Shown here piece by piece: positions 1 to 14,033 of a stretch of 64,000 nt of DNA (positions within the stretch are counted from its first letter, which is position 1; each line of letters starts with the position of its first letter). Both the position numbers and the translations under genes were made by a program. Source of the DNA: Archilochus colubris (taxonomy: Eukaryota > Chordata > Aves > Apodiformes > Trochilidae); contig CM041092.1 in assembly GCA_023079485.1 (NCBI GenBank), forward strand, positions 14,087,127 through 14,151,126. Direction: 5' to 3'. The notes under the pieces were generated by a model. It made no database searches. It had not been told where the DNA came from and worked only from the letters and a program-made list of their open reading frames with translations.

Positions 1-849
1 CAGATATCAGCCTTGTACATTCAATGCGCAAATTCTGGTGTTTCAAACCTTCCCAACACCCAGACCTCACTCCTTACTGATTTTTTCAATTAATAGAGTT
101 CCAAATAACCCTTCAGCTCTTTCTGGGAAACACATAAGTAGCAAAGGAGCTCTGGCTTAGAAACTGAGTCCATCCCACCTGCAAGCCTAGGTGTCTGCTG
201 ACTGACAAAGCTCAAATTTTCCTTACTTTCCTTTCCAGAACCAGACAAATGGACTAATCATAGGGAGGGAAAAATAAATAAATAAGTAATTTTAGTTTTG
301 TTAAACTGACTTTAAAGATTGTCACCACTACCCAAATCAGGAATAGTAATCTCATTTACTTAACACTGCACCATTTTTATCTAAAGACATTAATTGTTTT
401 GATACTTTTTCCCTTATAAAACTCTAATACTTTTTTATTTGAACATCTATGCTTCATTAATTGGTAAGAGACATTTTAAGCGTTATCTTTACTCTAAATT
501 TTTTAAACTTTAATTTACAGAAATCTAGAGCTCAGCTATTCTGCAAGTTAAACTGAGAAATTAGCCATTTGCACAGTTGTGTTCCACACCTCTGAAGGGC
601 AGCAAAGCAGATGAGGTTAAATGCTATCCAAGAATGAGAAGGCTCCTGACACATGGCTTCACTCAAGCCCCACATCCCAGAGTGCGGGACAGAAAGGCAG
701 AGGACCAGTGCAGACCACTGGAAGGAACATGACCTCCTGGCAGGGGGGCAGAGGAAGCCCTTCTCTGTAGAGCTGAGGAGTTACAACCCTGTTCCAACTC
801 TGTTGACTCAAATGTCTAGCTCTGGACATTTCAGTCCCAGTCCATAAGC
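1..849. other. Gene-free AT-rich stretch
   Basis: No exon, RNA gene or recognised repeat is visible. The open frame at 653-847 (64 codons) has no recognisable domain and lies in a slightly more GC-rich patch. I treat it as chance. Confidence 0.6.
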
Positions 850-1040
850 CAAGATGACACTGATCATAAAAAGCGTTAAAAATATTCTCCTGAATTCATG
901 ACCTGCTTTGTTAAAAAATCCTCTTCTGCCTGACTGCTCTTTGTCATGGAAATGATTTGACTGCATTAGTGCTGTAATTAACAACGCCAAGTTCCCCTGT
1001 GCAAATCATCTGAGTAAGCACTTTGTCTTACACAGGAGTC
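850..1040. other. Candidate conserved non-coding block
   Basis: This block is unique in the window, has no low-complexity runs, and mixes AT-rich homeodomain-like cores (GTAATTAAC at about 975) with balanced sequence. That texture is typical of vertebrate conserved non-coding elements. There is no open frame of note. The call is inference from texture only and was not aligned to anything. It could equally be ordinary unique DNA. Confidence 0.25.
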
Positions 1041-4000
1041 ATCACTAATGCTCCTGATTAGTGGCTACAGGACAACCTGGAGAAAATTTGAACTAAGTGT
1101 TATTGTGGCTCATTCAAATGCCTTGAAATGAATTTTGGAAGGTGTTGTATGAGCCACAGAGTTTGAGAGTACCTCTAGCCTAGAAAATAAAATATTTTTT
1201 TTAAAAAAAGGATTTACACTGCTCTGTCTAAAGGACTGTGAAGTGTCCTGCCCAAATGAGTTGTTAAAATAAGAGTGGGTTCTCATGATAATAGCAAAGA
1301 GCCAAATCAAATAGCTCTCAAAGATGTTACAAAAAGAATTAAGAGACTTGAAGCATGTGGTGCAGCTACATCAGACACCAGATGGAAAAGTACAATCTTC
1401 GTAGGTGGAACATCCGAATTTTTAATCAAAAGAACTTTGATTAAAAGAATAAATCAATGGGTGTCTACAAAGTATAAATCCATTTATACCTTTGCTAGCC
1501 CAAATCCTTACTCTAATTGACCTCTTACACTTCCAGAGATGGTGCCTTGGGACAGAGAAGAGTCTGAATTTGATGATTATGGAGTATCTGGTAACCTCAG
1601 AGCAGAGTTCACCCCCAGATTTTCTTTCCAGGGAAGAATTCATTCCTCTCCAATTTTTATTTTTTTTTTCTGATTGGTTCCATTAAAAAGGATTTTAAAA
1701 AACAACAACCAAACAAAAAAATCCCAACCACAACCCCCAAAAAATCCCACTCAAGAGTTCACAAGTTATTAAGTACTGACAGGTGTGTCTAATACACCCA
1801 CACATGAACTGACATTTCATTTTCTCAATTACACTGGCTAACATTAATAATAATAAAGAAAAATCCCTGACTATCAGACACTGGAATTTATCACTAAACT
1901 CTTATCACTATACTACAACATCATAACAATTTTTCTTCAGTTGATGATGCTTTTATCTGACAAACTATTTAGGAGCTCTCCCCCTGCTTTTAAACAAGTT
2001 TTGGGAGATAGTGTCAAGTAATAGGGAAAAAAATTAAAAGAAATGGAGAGGAGTAAAAGAGAAAAATCTTCTATTCAATAAGCTCCATTGGAAAGATTCA
2101 ACGCATGATAAACTCAGTCCAAAACCCTGCAGAGGGCCAGGCCACACCAAGTGTGACAGAGAAACCAAACTCCTCTACAAAAAAACGTATTCCAGGAAAA
2201 GAAGCAGAGTATGCATTCAGGGTCTGTATCCTGCTTCAGCTTAGCAAAGAGGTTGCTAAAGGACAGGTGGGAGCTGTTTATTTTGAATACTCATATAAAA
2301 TATATTAATATAAAGGAAGCTAATATATGTCTCAGTAAAGGATTTATTCATGTTGTAGCAGTTGTGTTGTACAGAAAATCACACAACACTACAACATCAC
2401 AAACCTGGTAAAGGAAAATACCACACTACAGAAAACATAAGCAACACACAAGCAAATGGAAGACCACATTGTCCTGTTTTTCTAGGATTAGCATTTTAAC
2501 ATATATGCAAAGACATTTTCAAACAAGCCAGGTCCCTGTGGTACTTACTGAGGATATTTTTTTTTTTAACTCTAGCCATGTCTCTATTTCTGGCATAGCC
2601 ATAGTCCCACTCATCTGCAACTGAATTTCCCACAGTCTCACCACTCTTCCCATATATCTCATAATCTCACATTAGCATCACTTGTACAGCAATCACAGCT
2701 GGCAATGTACCTTCTGGTAAACATTGTTTTGAAAGGAAAGGGCAGGAAGGGCTAAGGAGCTTGTCTCCACAAATGCATGGTTGTTCTCCAGAGACCACAA
2801 ACATTCAATCATGCTCTTTTTGCTGCAGTTAAGAAAAATAAAGTAATATGCTGGATTGATGCAATAAAAAAGGAATATAAATTTAAAAGCACATGTCATT
2901 TTAATGAAGTTCATAATTTATATCACTAGCAGTGGGAGACATGATCAGCCAACTAGAAATAATCCAGCTGGCTTGAACCAAGTAACAAAATGCTCATCCC
3001 ATTTCTTTCTGTACCTACTATATAATAATGGGGAGAGAATATAAAGGATTTTTTTTTAAAAAGCACCTCTATCTCTGAAGAGCTTTACTCAAATCCTACT
3101 ACCCTACTGAAGAAACAGTGGCTCATTTTGTCCTGTAATTTAAGCAAAGATAATCCTTTCCAATGGGGAGAGAGGACAGAAAATGATAGTAAGAAACTAG
3201 ATTGAGATTTTAAAGCTCTCCACTCCTTGTGCATATCATATTTCAGTCTGGCTCCCAACCCTATCAACAGTCTTGCTGAATTCACAGCTACACACAGTCT
3301 GCCACTTCGATTTTGATCACCAAAGCTGCTGGTCAGTCCCCTGCACTCACCCTGCATGTTTTTCCCAATGCACTGATGTCCCCAACTGGTCCTTAACACT
3401 CACCTCGTTGTCGCAGATGTTCCTCAGCAAGACACATTCAGGATCCAAAACCACCCTACAATTATTACAGAAGCATCCTGAAACCCGAAAGGTTTTGACT
3501 CTGCTGCTTATCTTCCAAATTGCTTGCTGCTCTCTCACAATGCTTTGTAAGTACCTACACCAAGTTGAGGCACTTTCTCTTTGAAAAAATGCAATTACTG
3601 ACTTCCTTAACTTCCTGCTGATTCTTATTTGTGATCAACAGCCAGTCTTCCCCCTCTAGTTAGCAGTTAACGTCTCCAGACAAAAAGTGAGAAAACCACT
3701 TACCAGCTGTATTGTGACTTTGGTCTGGGCTTTAATGCAGCTTCTTACATTATAAAGGATGGTATGAAGTGACTGTCCTATTGTATCTAGAGTTAAAGGT
3801 AACTGCTATTCATCGGGATTCTGGGAATCCAAACGGCACTAGAAAACAATGATGCTTGAAAGGCAAAAGGAAACAACATTTTCCACCTATTTTTCACTTT
3901 TGCCATTTTGAAAACACAAAATACAATAACATTTTGCAACATCATGCTGTTTCCAATACTCTTTTATGTCCAAAACAAAATCTCTATGGAATTGAAATAT

Positions 4001-4547
4001 TTAATTTTGCTGAAATCAAGCATCCTGAAAAAACAATTTCCACATTTAAATCCACAATTAGTCTTTCCTATTTGTCATTTTTTTTGTTAAAACGGCTCAA
4101 AATAAAAATATCTTATTCAACATTAAGACTAATTTTTTAGTTTCTATGAGATCTTAGAAATGCCACAGGTAAAAAGAATGAACAGAAAACTCACATAAAT
4201 ATCTCAAACTGAAACTTCACTGACATACTAATACATGCCATAAATGGATTTGGCACCAGTACATTTAAAGTATTCCTTGTAATTGGTGTGATTCAAAGTA
4301 TTCTTACGCAGAAACATAAACAACTAAAAGCTACTGTTGTCACTCTACAAAAAGATTGTCTTAGTGGGGAGAGAGTAAAACTTCAGAGAAACAGCTTCAG
4401 GTTTTTTCAACATCTGCCATTCAAGCACCACATGTTTATAACTTTGTCTTTCCAGTTACTGAGCCTCCACATACCCAGCCTGAAAACAAATGAAGCAACC
4501 ACTGCAGAACATTTGTAAAGCTCAACAAAAAAAAGTAAGTTTAATAG
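1041..4547. other. Gene-free stretch with one A/C-rich tract
   Basis: This is unique AT-rich DNA. The only structure I can name is an A-rich, C-interrupted low-complexity tract at about 1692-1746 (runs of CAAC, CAAA and CCCAA). Open frames such as 3085-3399 on the minus strand (104 codons) and 3273-3584 on the plus strand (103 codons) overlap each other on opposite strands. They show no domain, splice context or codon pattern that would support a gene. Confidence 0.6.
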
Positions 4548-4682
4548 CTTGCACTTGTTAATGCATTTCCTCCCAAAGTATTTTACAAACAGAGGACATC
4601 TGTGACATTTTATAGCTGGGGAAACAGAGATACAAAAACTCGTAAAAGACCTTAATGAGCAAATAACATATGCAGTTCAGGC
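4548..4682 (-). repeat. Ancient MIR-like tRNA-derived SINE fragment
   Basis: Read on the plus strand, the stretch around 4610-4650 (TTATAGCTGGGGAAACAGAG and following) matches the antisense form of the MIR/CORE-SINE segment I know as 'TTTACAGATGGGGAAACTGAGGC'. Before it lies a piece like 'CCAAAGTATTTTACAAAC', which resembles the antisense tail segment (AAAGCGCTTTACAAAC). The element is therefore on the minus strand. It is heavily diverged and lacks a clear tRNA head. The match is from memory of the family, not a search. Confidence 0.55.
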
Positions 4683-4927
4683 TTTTTGTTCCTCTTCTCT
4701 TCTTTTACCATGAGGAAGCTCTCCCTTTTTGAGGTCTTTGTTGGAAGTGCCAGTGTACTCACAGGAATATTAGTCATCTTTTTATAACACTTTTCTGTGT
4801 GCTTTTTAAATCTTTTTTTTTTGAAAAACAAAACAAAAGACTATTCTCTAGTTCTTTGTTTTCAAAGAACAAAAGTAAAAGTGATATGTTGAAAGAAGCT
4901 TTACAAGGAATTGGAGAAGTGGATTTT

Positions 4928-5076
4928 TCATACATACATACAATGGTTTGAGCTCAAAGAGACCTTAAGGATCATCTGGTTCTAACCACCCTGTATGGGT
5001 AGGGACAACTTCCATGAGACCAGGTTGCTCAAAGCCCTGAGCAACCTGACACTGAACACTTCCAGGTATCCAATAT
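4928..5076 (-). mobile_element. CR1 LINE fragment, 3' end, old copy
   Basis: The plus strand carries the antisense CR1 3'-UTR signature in order: AATGGTTTGAG, then GAGACCTTAAGGATCATCTG, a C-rich patch with TATGGGTAGGGACA, GAGACCAGGTTGCTCAAAGC, and GAACACTTCCAGG. It is truncated at about 5076, where the expected continuation stops, as is usual for 5'-truncated CR1 copies. The terminal ATTCTATG repeats are degraded to a CATA-rich run at about 4930-4941. The reverse transcriptase region is absent, so the copy is dead. Substitutions throughout make it older than the copy near 59.8 kb. Confidence 0.88.
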
Positions 5077-8000
5077 ATCCAAAGATTGGAGAACATGAAA
5101 AAGTCAGCATAGTGTAATCCAAAGAAATGTTTCTGAGGGTGAAGGAAAAGAGGATATCAGCTTTGTCTGGCATCATCTCACTCCATAAGGCAGAACAGAG
5201 ACTGAGCAGCTGCAGAGCTCCTATGGTTAGAGTTGGATATGGCCTTATCATTTTGGCTTTGGGGTTTTTAAAGTCTTAGAGCAAACTAGCTGCCTGACTG
5301 TGAGAAAGCTCACTAATGAATCATTTTCACCTAATTTGGCTAAGTACTTAATGTAAAAATGAATTGCTAAAATTTCTTAGAAATCAAAAAACTTCAACCA
5401 TTATTTCTTGAAGTAATTTAGAGCCTAGGGGGGTTTATGGACATGTCTGCTTTCTCTCAGTAGTCAAAAGAGAAAATCTCCATAAATATCATATCCCTTG
5501 TATTCCAATCAGTGACTTAAAAAGTCCCTCCTTCTCCCAATACCCTGCCATCCTTATTTGCCTTGTAACAACCTGATAACAAGAAGTGAAGCAACAACAG
5601 CAAGCAAGCACAAACAAGCAAAACCCCTTCAAATAGAAATCTGATAAAACAAGAAAACCAGTCCAGATTTTCATAGATTTCCATAGTGTGTACTTGCCAG
5701 GATCCCTTTGTCCACAGAGTTAATTAAAACTGCAGGTAAGACTCAAGTCTCTTTCTTGTTATGGTGTGGAACTAACAAGGAGGTATGACACAAAGATGTC
5801 CAGGTTCATACTGCAGCAGCCAGAGAGATAAAGTACTCTGAGAAACATTGACTCTTTCCTTCATTCTCAAAGTAGTAAGGTTAAGCAAAGTAAAAACACA
5901 GCAGTTTCTAGCTTTGGAAATTATTTTGCAAAACTTAAGACATATTAGTTGTGGTTTTGAGGCCAAGAATGATTTTTATCTTCTTAACACTACATATTAC
6001 TCTAGTTTAGGTCTCTCAGTATATGTGAAGGCCACAGCAATTCTTCACAGAGAACTGCTGTAACTGCCTTATGTAGAAATTGGCTCACATGGCTAAACAT
6101 TGGCAAAAGGCCTAAAACAATACTTGTCCATAGATGAAATCTATTAAGCATGAAGGAATTATAGGTGAGAGCAAAGCAAGAATCAATGATGCAGCATGGG
6201 CTTCTTTCAGATTATTATATATAGAGGCTATATGAAAAAGCTGAAAACCTCTCAAACTGCAGAGATAGTGAAGAATAGTAGCAATGAAATACTTTAAAGA
6301 AAATGTTTACTCAAGGACGTCACAAGATTGCAGAAACGATCAAAACAAACAGGTCAGATTCTTCTCGTGTTTTTCTCAAAGTCATTCTCATAACACCCAG
6401 GAAAGCCTCTTCACCCTCAAGCATTATAAAAACAAAACAACAAACAAACCCAAACAGGACAACACCACACTATTAGTAAAAGTGGAAAATTTAAAATAAA
6501 AGTATTTTTTTTTTATTCTTAATGTGGAGACTGATGGTGATGTGCTTTACCAGATGATGATGTCTCTACATAGAGAAAAATATTTTTTCTTCAAGTTACC
6601 CTAGTATAACATTAATAAAAATTTAAAAGCATCAACGCAAGCATAAGAGAATATAACACAGTGAAGAGAATTCTTCAACAATTTCTGCAGTGCTTTTTAA
6701 GATTTTGGGAAATAAAATTACAAAAGTCATCTAACCTCAGAACCGTAGATCACTTTTGTCAGTGGGTCAAGCTGTTTACATGTACACTTTACTACAGACA
6801 CCTTTACTCATCCTTTCTGGTGTTGTACACAATGGGCTGTGTACTTGCAGCTCAGAATAAGTCTACTTTCTAATTCTAGAAAATTAGAAGTGGAGGATGC
6901 TAGGAGTGGTGGTGAGGGAGCAGTTGAAATCAAACCTGAACATGCTGGTGACATTTATGTAAAATAAGCAGAAAGACTGATGTTTAATTTACGCTCAAAA
7001 TTCAGTTGACACTTGTGAGATTTTCTCGGCGTAACCATCAGAAAAATTGTCCCTTCTTTCAACTAAAAATTACTGATCATCCCATCTACAGTTGTTTGGA
7101 TAGATTAAGGTTGATGATGATGATGTCTTCCATTAGACTGGAGGCATTTTAATTTCATGGATTAGAAAAAAGATATTAAATGGCCTAGAAAATCATCAAC
7201 ATTAATATTATGATTCCTGGTGCAGAAGATTCAAAGATAAGCCCACCAGTGTCAATCTAAACTAAAAATATAAACCAGATACAGGTAAAATAACATTTGA
7301 AAACAGCTTGGACCAAGGACAAAAGCTGTAAGTGCTGCTATATTTGCACAATTTACATTCCCGAATAAAATGTATTTCTAATCCAGATACCATAATGTCC
7401 AGGGAAAAGACTAGAGAACTGTAGAACTCTAGTACAAACTACAGTTTAATACAGCTCCCGAAATAGAGCACAAATTAATAGTCTGCATGTACTGGGGGTC
7501 TGTCTACTGCAGAAAAATAATGAAGACTCACTTCTGGGAAAAGGGTATTATTGAAATCAGCATTTTATTTTGACTCAGCTACTTGAAAACATATGGTTAA
7601 TACCAAATCAGACAGGTCAACTCATCCTATCTGGTCTATAAAGAAAAGAGGAAAGGTTAAGCCAGAAGCCTATCAACTCTTGTGCTGATTCATGGCATGC
7701 CTTAGCTGCAAACAGTCTCCCAAATATGGAGAAACCATTTCTTTGCAAAATTATATAGATTCCTTGAACGATTAAAATGCCCCATGCATAATGACATCAG
7801 TGCCAGCTACCTCATCACTCTGGCAACATCATGAGAAGTGTTAACACTAAAACAACTAAATAAATCAAGATGACATGTTGCACTGCTTCTGTACTGATTT
7901 CAAAGTGATGCTGTCACACATCACTGAATTAAAAAAAATCCAAACAAAATCCAGTACATTCTCACATCAGTCAAATATTGTGACACAAACTGGAACAAGT

Positions 8001-9506
8001 CATAAAATTGAAAGCTAACATCAATCTTCAGGGCTTTCATTCTGGATATTGTACATGCAAAAGGAAAAAAATACAACCACGTATTTTCTCTAAAAATCAA
8101 TATGTCATAATATCAACTTTTATTTTCAATCTTTTAAAATAATTTTTAATCCACTTACTTATAAAGAGGTTATATATATTTTTCCAGTGTAATATGTGTT
8201 GGATGATTAGTTGCTTCCTTAAAATAATAAAATATATTAATATTGATATTATGTAGTACATTATCATTAAATATAATTTTTATAGTGTATATAAAAGCAT
8301 TTTGTTGTCTTAAGAACAATTTTAGAACTTAGTTGTTCTTCAAAATAGTTTTAGTCAGTCTTATGACACAACAGTTACAGAACAAGAGTAAATACAGAAG
8401 ATGTAAAATGAGGAGTATTAAGAGCCTGGGCTCATACTTCGCAGGCAGATCCACGGGTTTGAAAAGTTTCAAGCCAATTTTTTTTGCCTGAGGATCTATG
8501 ACACAGTTTTGGAAAGGATTTGACAAGTTTTGCCTCAAAATCGGCCTACAGATAAGTCTTCTTCACCAAATTCATATATTAAATCGTCATGTAGCCAGAT
8601 TATTTAATAAATGAAGGATAAAAGGGAACAAATGTTTGTGCAAGGACTAGACTGGTTTTTAACCTAAGAAATGGCCAAATTTTTCACAGATACTCACTAT
8701 ATCTAATAAAATGCTAATAAAGCCAATTTGTAAATTATGGGATATAACAAGAAGCACACATGAGAAGGAAGCATGAAAATCCACGGAGATGAGCATTTGC
8801 TCACACCATGGGGTACTACTACACAACAGAGATGATAACAGAGGGCAACAGTGCTAGGGGGGCCTAAATGACAAAAGTAATAAAGATGAAGCTTTCCAGA
8901 AATATGAACACATTTGTAATGGAAAAAGGCTGGAGAGATTATTAAACAGAAGGCTGAAAAAAGAGACATCCAGAAAGCGCTGGTGTTTGCAGCAGTCTGC
9001 ACATAAAAACCAATCAGTCACTTAAAATGAGAGCAGTAGGGATTAAGTTAGCAGCGAGTCTGATCTATCAGTAGGGCTTTGATCAAACATGAATGAAAAG
9101 TTAGCAATAAAGAGACTGATTTTGGCACCCCTGATGGTTAAATAACACTCAGATGTGAAAGTAACTCAGTGCAATCAGTGATGATACATGCATAATGTAT
9201 ATATATGACCAATGCTAAGGGACTTTGTCCTTAAGGACAGTCTGACCCTGTCTGCAGCTGGAATTCCTTCACTGGAACATCCTGGCAAGACAGCTACAAT
9301 GGGGCAACCCAAAGAGAATTAAGAGCTCTTCTAAATCCTTTTCTCACTCATCTGCCTTTCCCAGCTCTGTAAAGAAAACACATGGTCATCAGACAGCTGG
9401 ACCTGGCCTCAGACAGCTGCAGCATGGCATCACTAGCAGAGCTGGTTAGGTCCCTGCTGGTTTCTTCCTCTTCAACCAGGGAAAACAGGATGCTTTTCCA
9501 AGTCAG
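5077..9506. other. Gene-free stretch, nothing recognised
   Basis: AT-rich unique DNA. Minor items are a CAAA-type tract at about 6424-6453, a short GAT run at about 7111-7123, very AT-rich DNA at 8150-8300, and a 14-bp perfect palindrome at 9226-9239. No open frame exceeds 100 codons and none resembles a protein family. Confidence 0.6.
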
Positions 9507-9536
9507 TGTATATATATATATATGTATATATATATG
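9507..9536. repeat. (TA)n microsatellite
   Basis: Two short TA runs are separated by a single TG step, which makes an interrupted dinucleotide microsatellite. Confidence 0.9.
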
Positions 9537-9598
9537 TTTACTTAGCCTTTGGGGGCTCCTGGTTCATTCCTAGATTAAGAGATAAATTATGGTATAAT

Positions 9599-9619
9599 TG
9601 TGTGTTTGTGTGTGTGTGT
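9599..9619. repeat. (TG)n microsatellite
   Basis: A TG dinucleotide run with one TTTG interruption lies about 60 bp after the TA run. Confidence 0.85.
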
Positions 9620-12600
9620 AGTGAAAACTCTTCAATTTGGTGTTACAGAAACACAGTTCTAGTGTGAGTGTGGACCTAAAGGCATCACAGCTGAATGCTT
9701 CTATCCTTCAGTAGCTGCACATTGTCTTGGTCCCCTCTGTACTACAAACCCATAGTAGTTTATCAGAGATTCCCACGTGTGCAGCCTTACCCACAGCTGC
9801 CAGCAGTGAATTCCTTTCAGTGCAGAGCCCCCCATACCACCATTCATTTCTTTCTGATGCTCAGTGTAATCATGGCAAGGGTGAGTCATGGGCTTTAAAG
9901 GGTGAGATTTGATGTATTAATGATACAGTATGTATGTGTGTGAGTTCAGACACATGTACCATGCAAAATGCCTTTTAAATACCCATGCTGTCAGAAGCAG
10001 GCCCAGAGTTTATGTGCTTTCATTTGTGCAATGAATAGTCCTACCTCTTCTCAATATTTTTGCATCTGAATTTCATAATTTTTTATTCTCACAAGTTTTG
10101 AGACTTCTTCCAATCATTACAAAAATCATTAAAAAATAATTACAATCATTACAAAATTACATTCATCTCTGCCTGTCAGGAAAAAGTATTTTCATCCTTC
10201 TTTGGGAAAAATATTTTTAAGGATATCAGCAATGAAAAAAAAAAAAAAAGACAATCCTACAAATCACCGTAGACTTACAGGCTCATCTCAGCCACTCACT
10301 ACACTGAAATCATTGAAGGTCACCACAGGATTAATATAGATGGATTAAAATAGGTAATAGCAATGTGAAAATAGATGGAGAGCTGGGCAGGGAGAGGGAG
10401 GGAAAGGATGAAGCTTTCAATTATTTTTCCATGATGTATAACAATGTTATTTTTAGAAAGAAGAGAAATTTGGCTTGTTTTAGGAGTTTAAACTGCTCAT
10501 ATGAAATTAATTTATGAGTCTCTACTCTGTACAGACTGTTTAGCCAGGTTTAAGGAAGATGTGTGCATGCAATTGCATGGCTTTGGGGGTGGGCTGGGGT
10601 CAGGGATGGGTTCCCAGCCCTTCTCCATCTCTTCTTTGGGATCTGTTGAACACTTTTCCACAAACATGGCAGAATCTAAAGATCTCACAACACCACCTTT
10701 CTGAAAAGACTGTGGGAACAGCAAGGTCTGCATGACCTTGATGGCCTTGCAGAGAGGAATGTCATGGTACAACTTCAGCCTTAGTGAGGGATCAAAGAAT
10801 TCACACTGAAGCTGAGCTTTGAGATCCAAATTCAGATGAAATCAGCCCCCTTGGATGATCCTATTCCTGGTGCCAGTTTCTAGAGCCAGGACTCTGTTAG
10901 TGAAATACACTGAACTAAATCTTAGCTGAACTATTGCCATTTAGCCAGATAAGTGGATAGTCAGCACTAGTTTATATGATGTCACATCCAAATCGCATCC
11001 GATGTCTCTCATTTAGAGAGGGACTGATGAAGTAAACATCTGACTGGATTTTTATCCACTTCTGCCTGTTCTTTTCATGTTAATATTAGGAAGTGACTAA
11101 GATTTTGTATTAATCACATTTTGCTAAAATGGTACGACACATCATTGACTTATAAAGGAAAATTAAGACTTCTTTAATCCAAGTACTTCTTTTTAAAGTA
11201 CTCCATTATCTGGAAAAATAACTATTCGTCAAGCCTCTTATTTGCAGAGTACATTTTAATTCCTAAAACTCCTAAGATTATCCATGTTTCTTTCTCTGTA
11301 ACCATAGAGCAAGCTTGTGATGCAACTGATAATGTGATGAGATGCCTCAGCCTGCATGAGGGTGCTGCTGAATTATAGTAAGAATAAATCTCTGCTATAT
11401 CACAGACAGGAGGTAGGGGGAAAAACTGAATTTACCAGTCATGATCCTGTAATGAGAGCAGCTAAATCAGAAACAGAATCAGAGTCTGCATGACAAAACA
11501 GTCCCTCAACTAGACCCGATTGCCCATGATAAATTCCAGCTTCATAGTTGTTGCTGCCAGAGGGGCCAGGCAGAGCAGAGAACAAAATAGCCCGTTTGGG
11601 TGTACAGGAGACAGGGCACCAGCCACTGAAAAAGTTTGAAGGATGTTTCTGTATGGAAAATACATTCCGTGATAAGAAGGTTTTGTCTGTCATCAGCATG
11701 TCTGATGCTGAGACTTGTACCTATTTGCCAAAATATACATGACTTGTATAAAGCAGCCTCTCAACCTCATATCTCCAGACCTTCTCATAGACAAGGCCAT
11801 TCAAAAAGGGGAATTCCTCTCCCACAGCTGCCTTCTTAGAGAACACTTCGACCTTTTTTTTATCTCCTGCTCCAGATACTCTAGGAGCAAATGTTACATT
11901 TATTACTGGGTATTCCTGAGTGTAGACATAAAGCATACGTATTCACACCAGAGGTAGTTAGCCCAGACTCCCTCTTAACTGTGGAATTCAGTGAATAATT
12001 TGAGCAGCTTGTATACTGCTCTGTTTTGAAATCCATTTCCTTTCAGGTTCTCAGAATGCCAGCTACTTTCCAAGTTGTGAGATTAGTTTGGTTTGTTAAT
12101 TAATTCTTTCCTTGATGGTGAAACACCAGTCTATATTTGTATGACTTCTTGTTTGGATTATTGATGTTTTCTTTATTTATCTGGTTTTAATTATGTAGCC
12201 AAGCCACATTCAAGCATTCATTTATTCTAAATTCACCTATAGCCACATTTCCCCCATTTTGCATACATCATACAGAATTCTATTAAACACTCTATTGATT
12301 TTAAAATCCTATTTTTAGCATGTAAAAGTTTATGTGCTTGTGCTTGCTGGGATTCAGCAGAACTATAAGATCATGAATTTATCTGTCTTCATTTTTTCCC
12401 TGTCTTCATTTCACTCCAGAATCCTTTATTGGCAAGTCTAAATCCCTTGGATCTTTATACTTAACCTTCAAATATCACCCTCAAAAGCTGCTGAGGAAAT
12501 CAAATTCAGATGAAGTCTAAAATGAGGGTTTTTTCAAATATATATTCTCATACATCAAGCTTGTAAGAACAGACATTGGCCCATTAAAATAAGTGGAGGT

Positions 12601-13970
12601 GGTTGAGTTCTCTACCAAAACATGTGCCCAAATATCTGCACCACCACCCCACAGTGGAAAGTTTAATGATGCTGAACCCAATCTCAATAGTCATAAATCA
12701 CAATGTTCATTAGGTTCAAATTGACAGGCAGGTTCTTTTGCACCACTTCTGCAAAGTAGCAGATTTCATGGCCTGTGTTCCACAATACACCACATCTCAC
12801 TACATGATGCTTCAGGCATCAGACATACAGAACAGGTGAGATGCCAGTACTGGCACTCAGAGCCCCTGCTCTGAAAAGCTCTTCAAGGTAACACACTCCT
12901 CAGTCACAGATTTAAATAGTGCTGTTTGGCTTTCTGCACATTATGTGACCTGACAACTTCCCATTTCTAGTATCCTCTCACTGCCTGAGGATAATGCTTG
13001 GGGTCCTACAGGTTGGCAGAGAAGAAATCTGGACTTTATTCTGAGCACATTCAGCATGTACTCTCTGTTGGCTGGAATAGTGCCCCAACTCTTCAGAGAG
13101 AAAAATGCATTGGTCATGTGTTCAAATAAGATTAAAAAGAAGAGTGATTAGGAGAATGCATGGTTATTTTTCTGTTCCTTGCTAGTGCCAGTGACTAGCA
13201 CAACAGTCAAGTTATAGGAGTGATGTAAAAAATAAAATCAGCTTCAAGATTTGTAGATAAACAAGGACATATGTACAAACTGAAAATTAATATTAAAAGA
13301 GTATAATTGGTCATGCATAAAAAATGGCTTAAATGTATCACAACTAAGAAAAAACACCTAGAAAAAAGACCTTTTGTCTCAGGTATCGGAATGTGACAAT
13401 AACAGGATAAGGAAAAAATAACAAAGATACTGAGAGATAGTTTCCATCTTATAGGAGGTTATGGATATTTTCTTAAAACTTATATCAGGAGGCATAAATC
13501 AGCACAAGAAAAAGAAGGAATAGTGTGTGAAAGGGCTTATTTTGAAGGGTGTGAAGCACATTTGTGGAAGAGGGAGGAGAGGAATTAAAACATGAAGAAG
13601 GAGCAATTCTATAAACTCTCAGGTCCAATGCTACTTTTCTGAGTGTAAATGTATCACATAATACTGTACAGTTGCAATGAAGTGAAATGGATAATCAATA
13701 AATCAGGAAATTATCAATACCAATTAGGACCTGTATTTGTCATGTTCTGGAGCTTCAGCCATCTTGCAGAATCAAACATGTAAACAAAGTTGTGAAGAAC
13801 TTCATGACAAAAGGTAAAATTAAAAGGTGATAGAATTCCATCTAACAAAGACAACTGTCTCTTTTGTCACAAAACATATGTGAATAGTCCATTATCAAAG
13901 TCATTACAAACCATCACTTATCTACCACAGCTGGATGAATGAAAAACTGAGTTTTCTTGCTTAATAAGAA
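9620..13970. other. Gene-free stretch, nothing recognised
   Basis: Unique DNA with a 15-base A run at 10235-10249 and a 14-bp palindrome (CATGCAATTGCATG) at 10566-10579. The minus-strand frame at 10512-10829 (105 codons) overlaps a plus-strand frame and has no recognisable motif. No repeat family was recognised. Confidence 0.6.
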
Positions 13971-14033
13971 AAAAACCCAACAAAACCAACAAAAACACTA
14001 CCAACAACAAAACAAACAGAACAAAAAAGCCTA
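13971..14033. repeat. A-rich, C-interrupted low-complexity tract
   Basis: This is a run of A with interspersed C and CC (AACCC, AACAAAA, CAAACAG). Similar tracts recur across the window. It is not a clean tandem repeat, and I cannot assign it to a transposon tail. Confidence 0.75.

Noticed and set aside
4982..5251. 89-codon minus-strand frame at the CR1 copy
   Set aside because: It overlaps the CR1 3' untranslated part, which does not encode protein, and continues into unrelated flank.
11693..11711. TCAGCAT/ATGCTGA hairpin as a microRNA precursor
   Set aside because: The stem is only 7 bp with a 5-base loop, far shorter than a microRNA hairpin.
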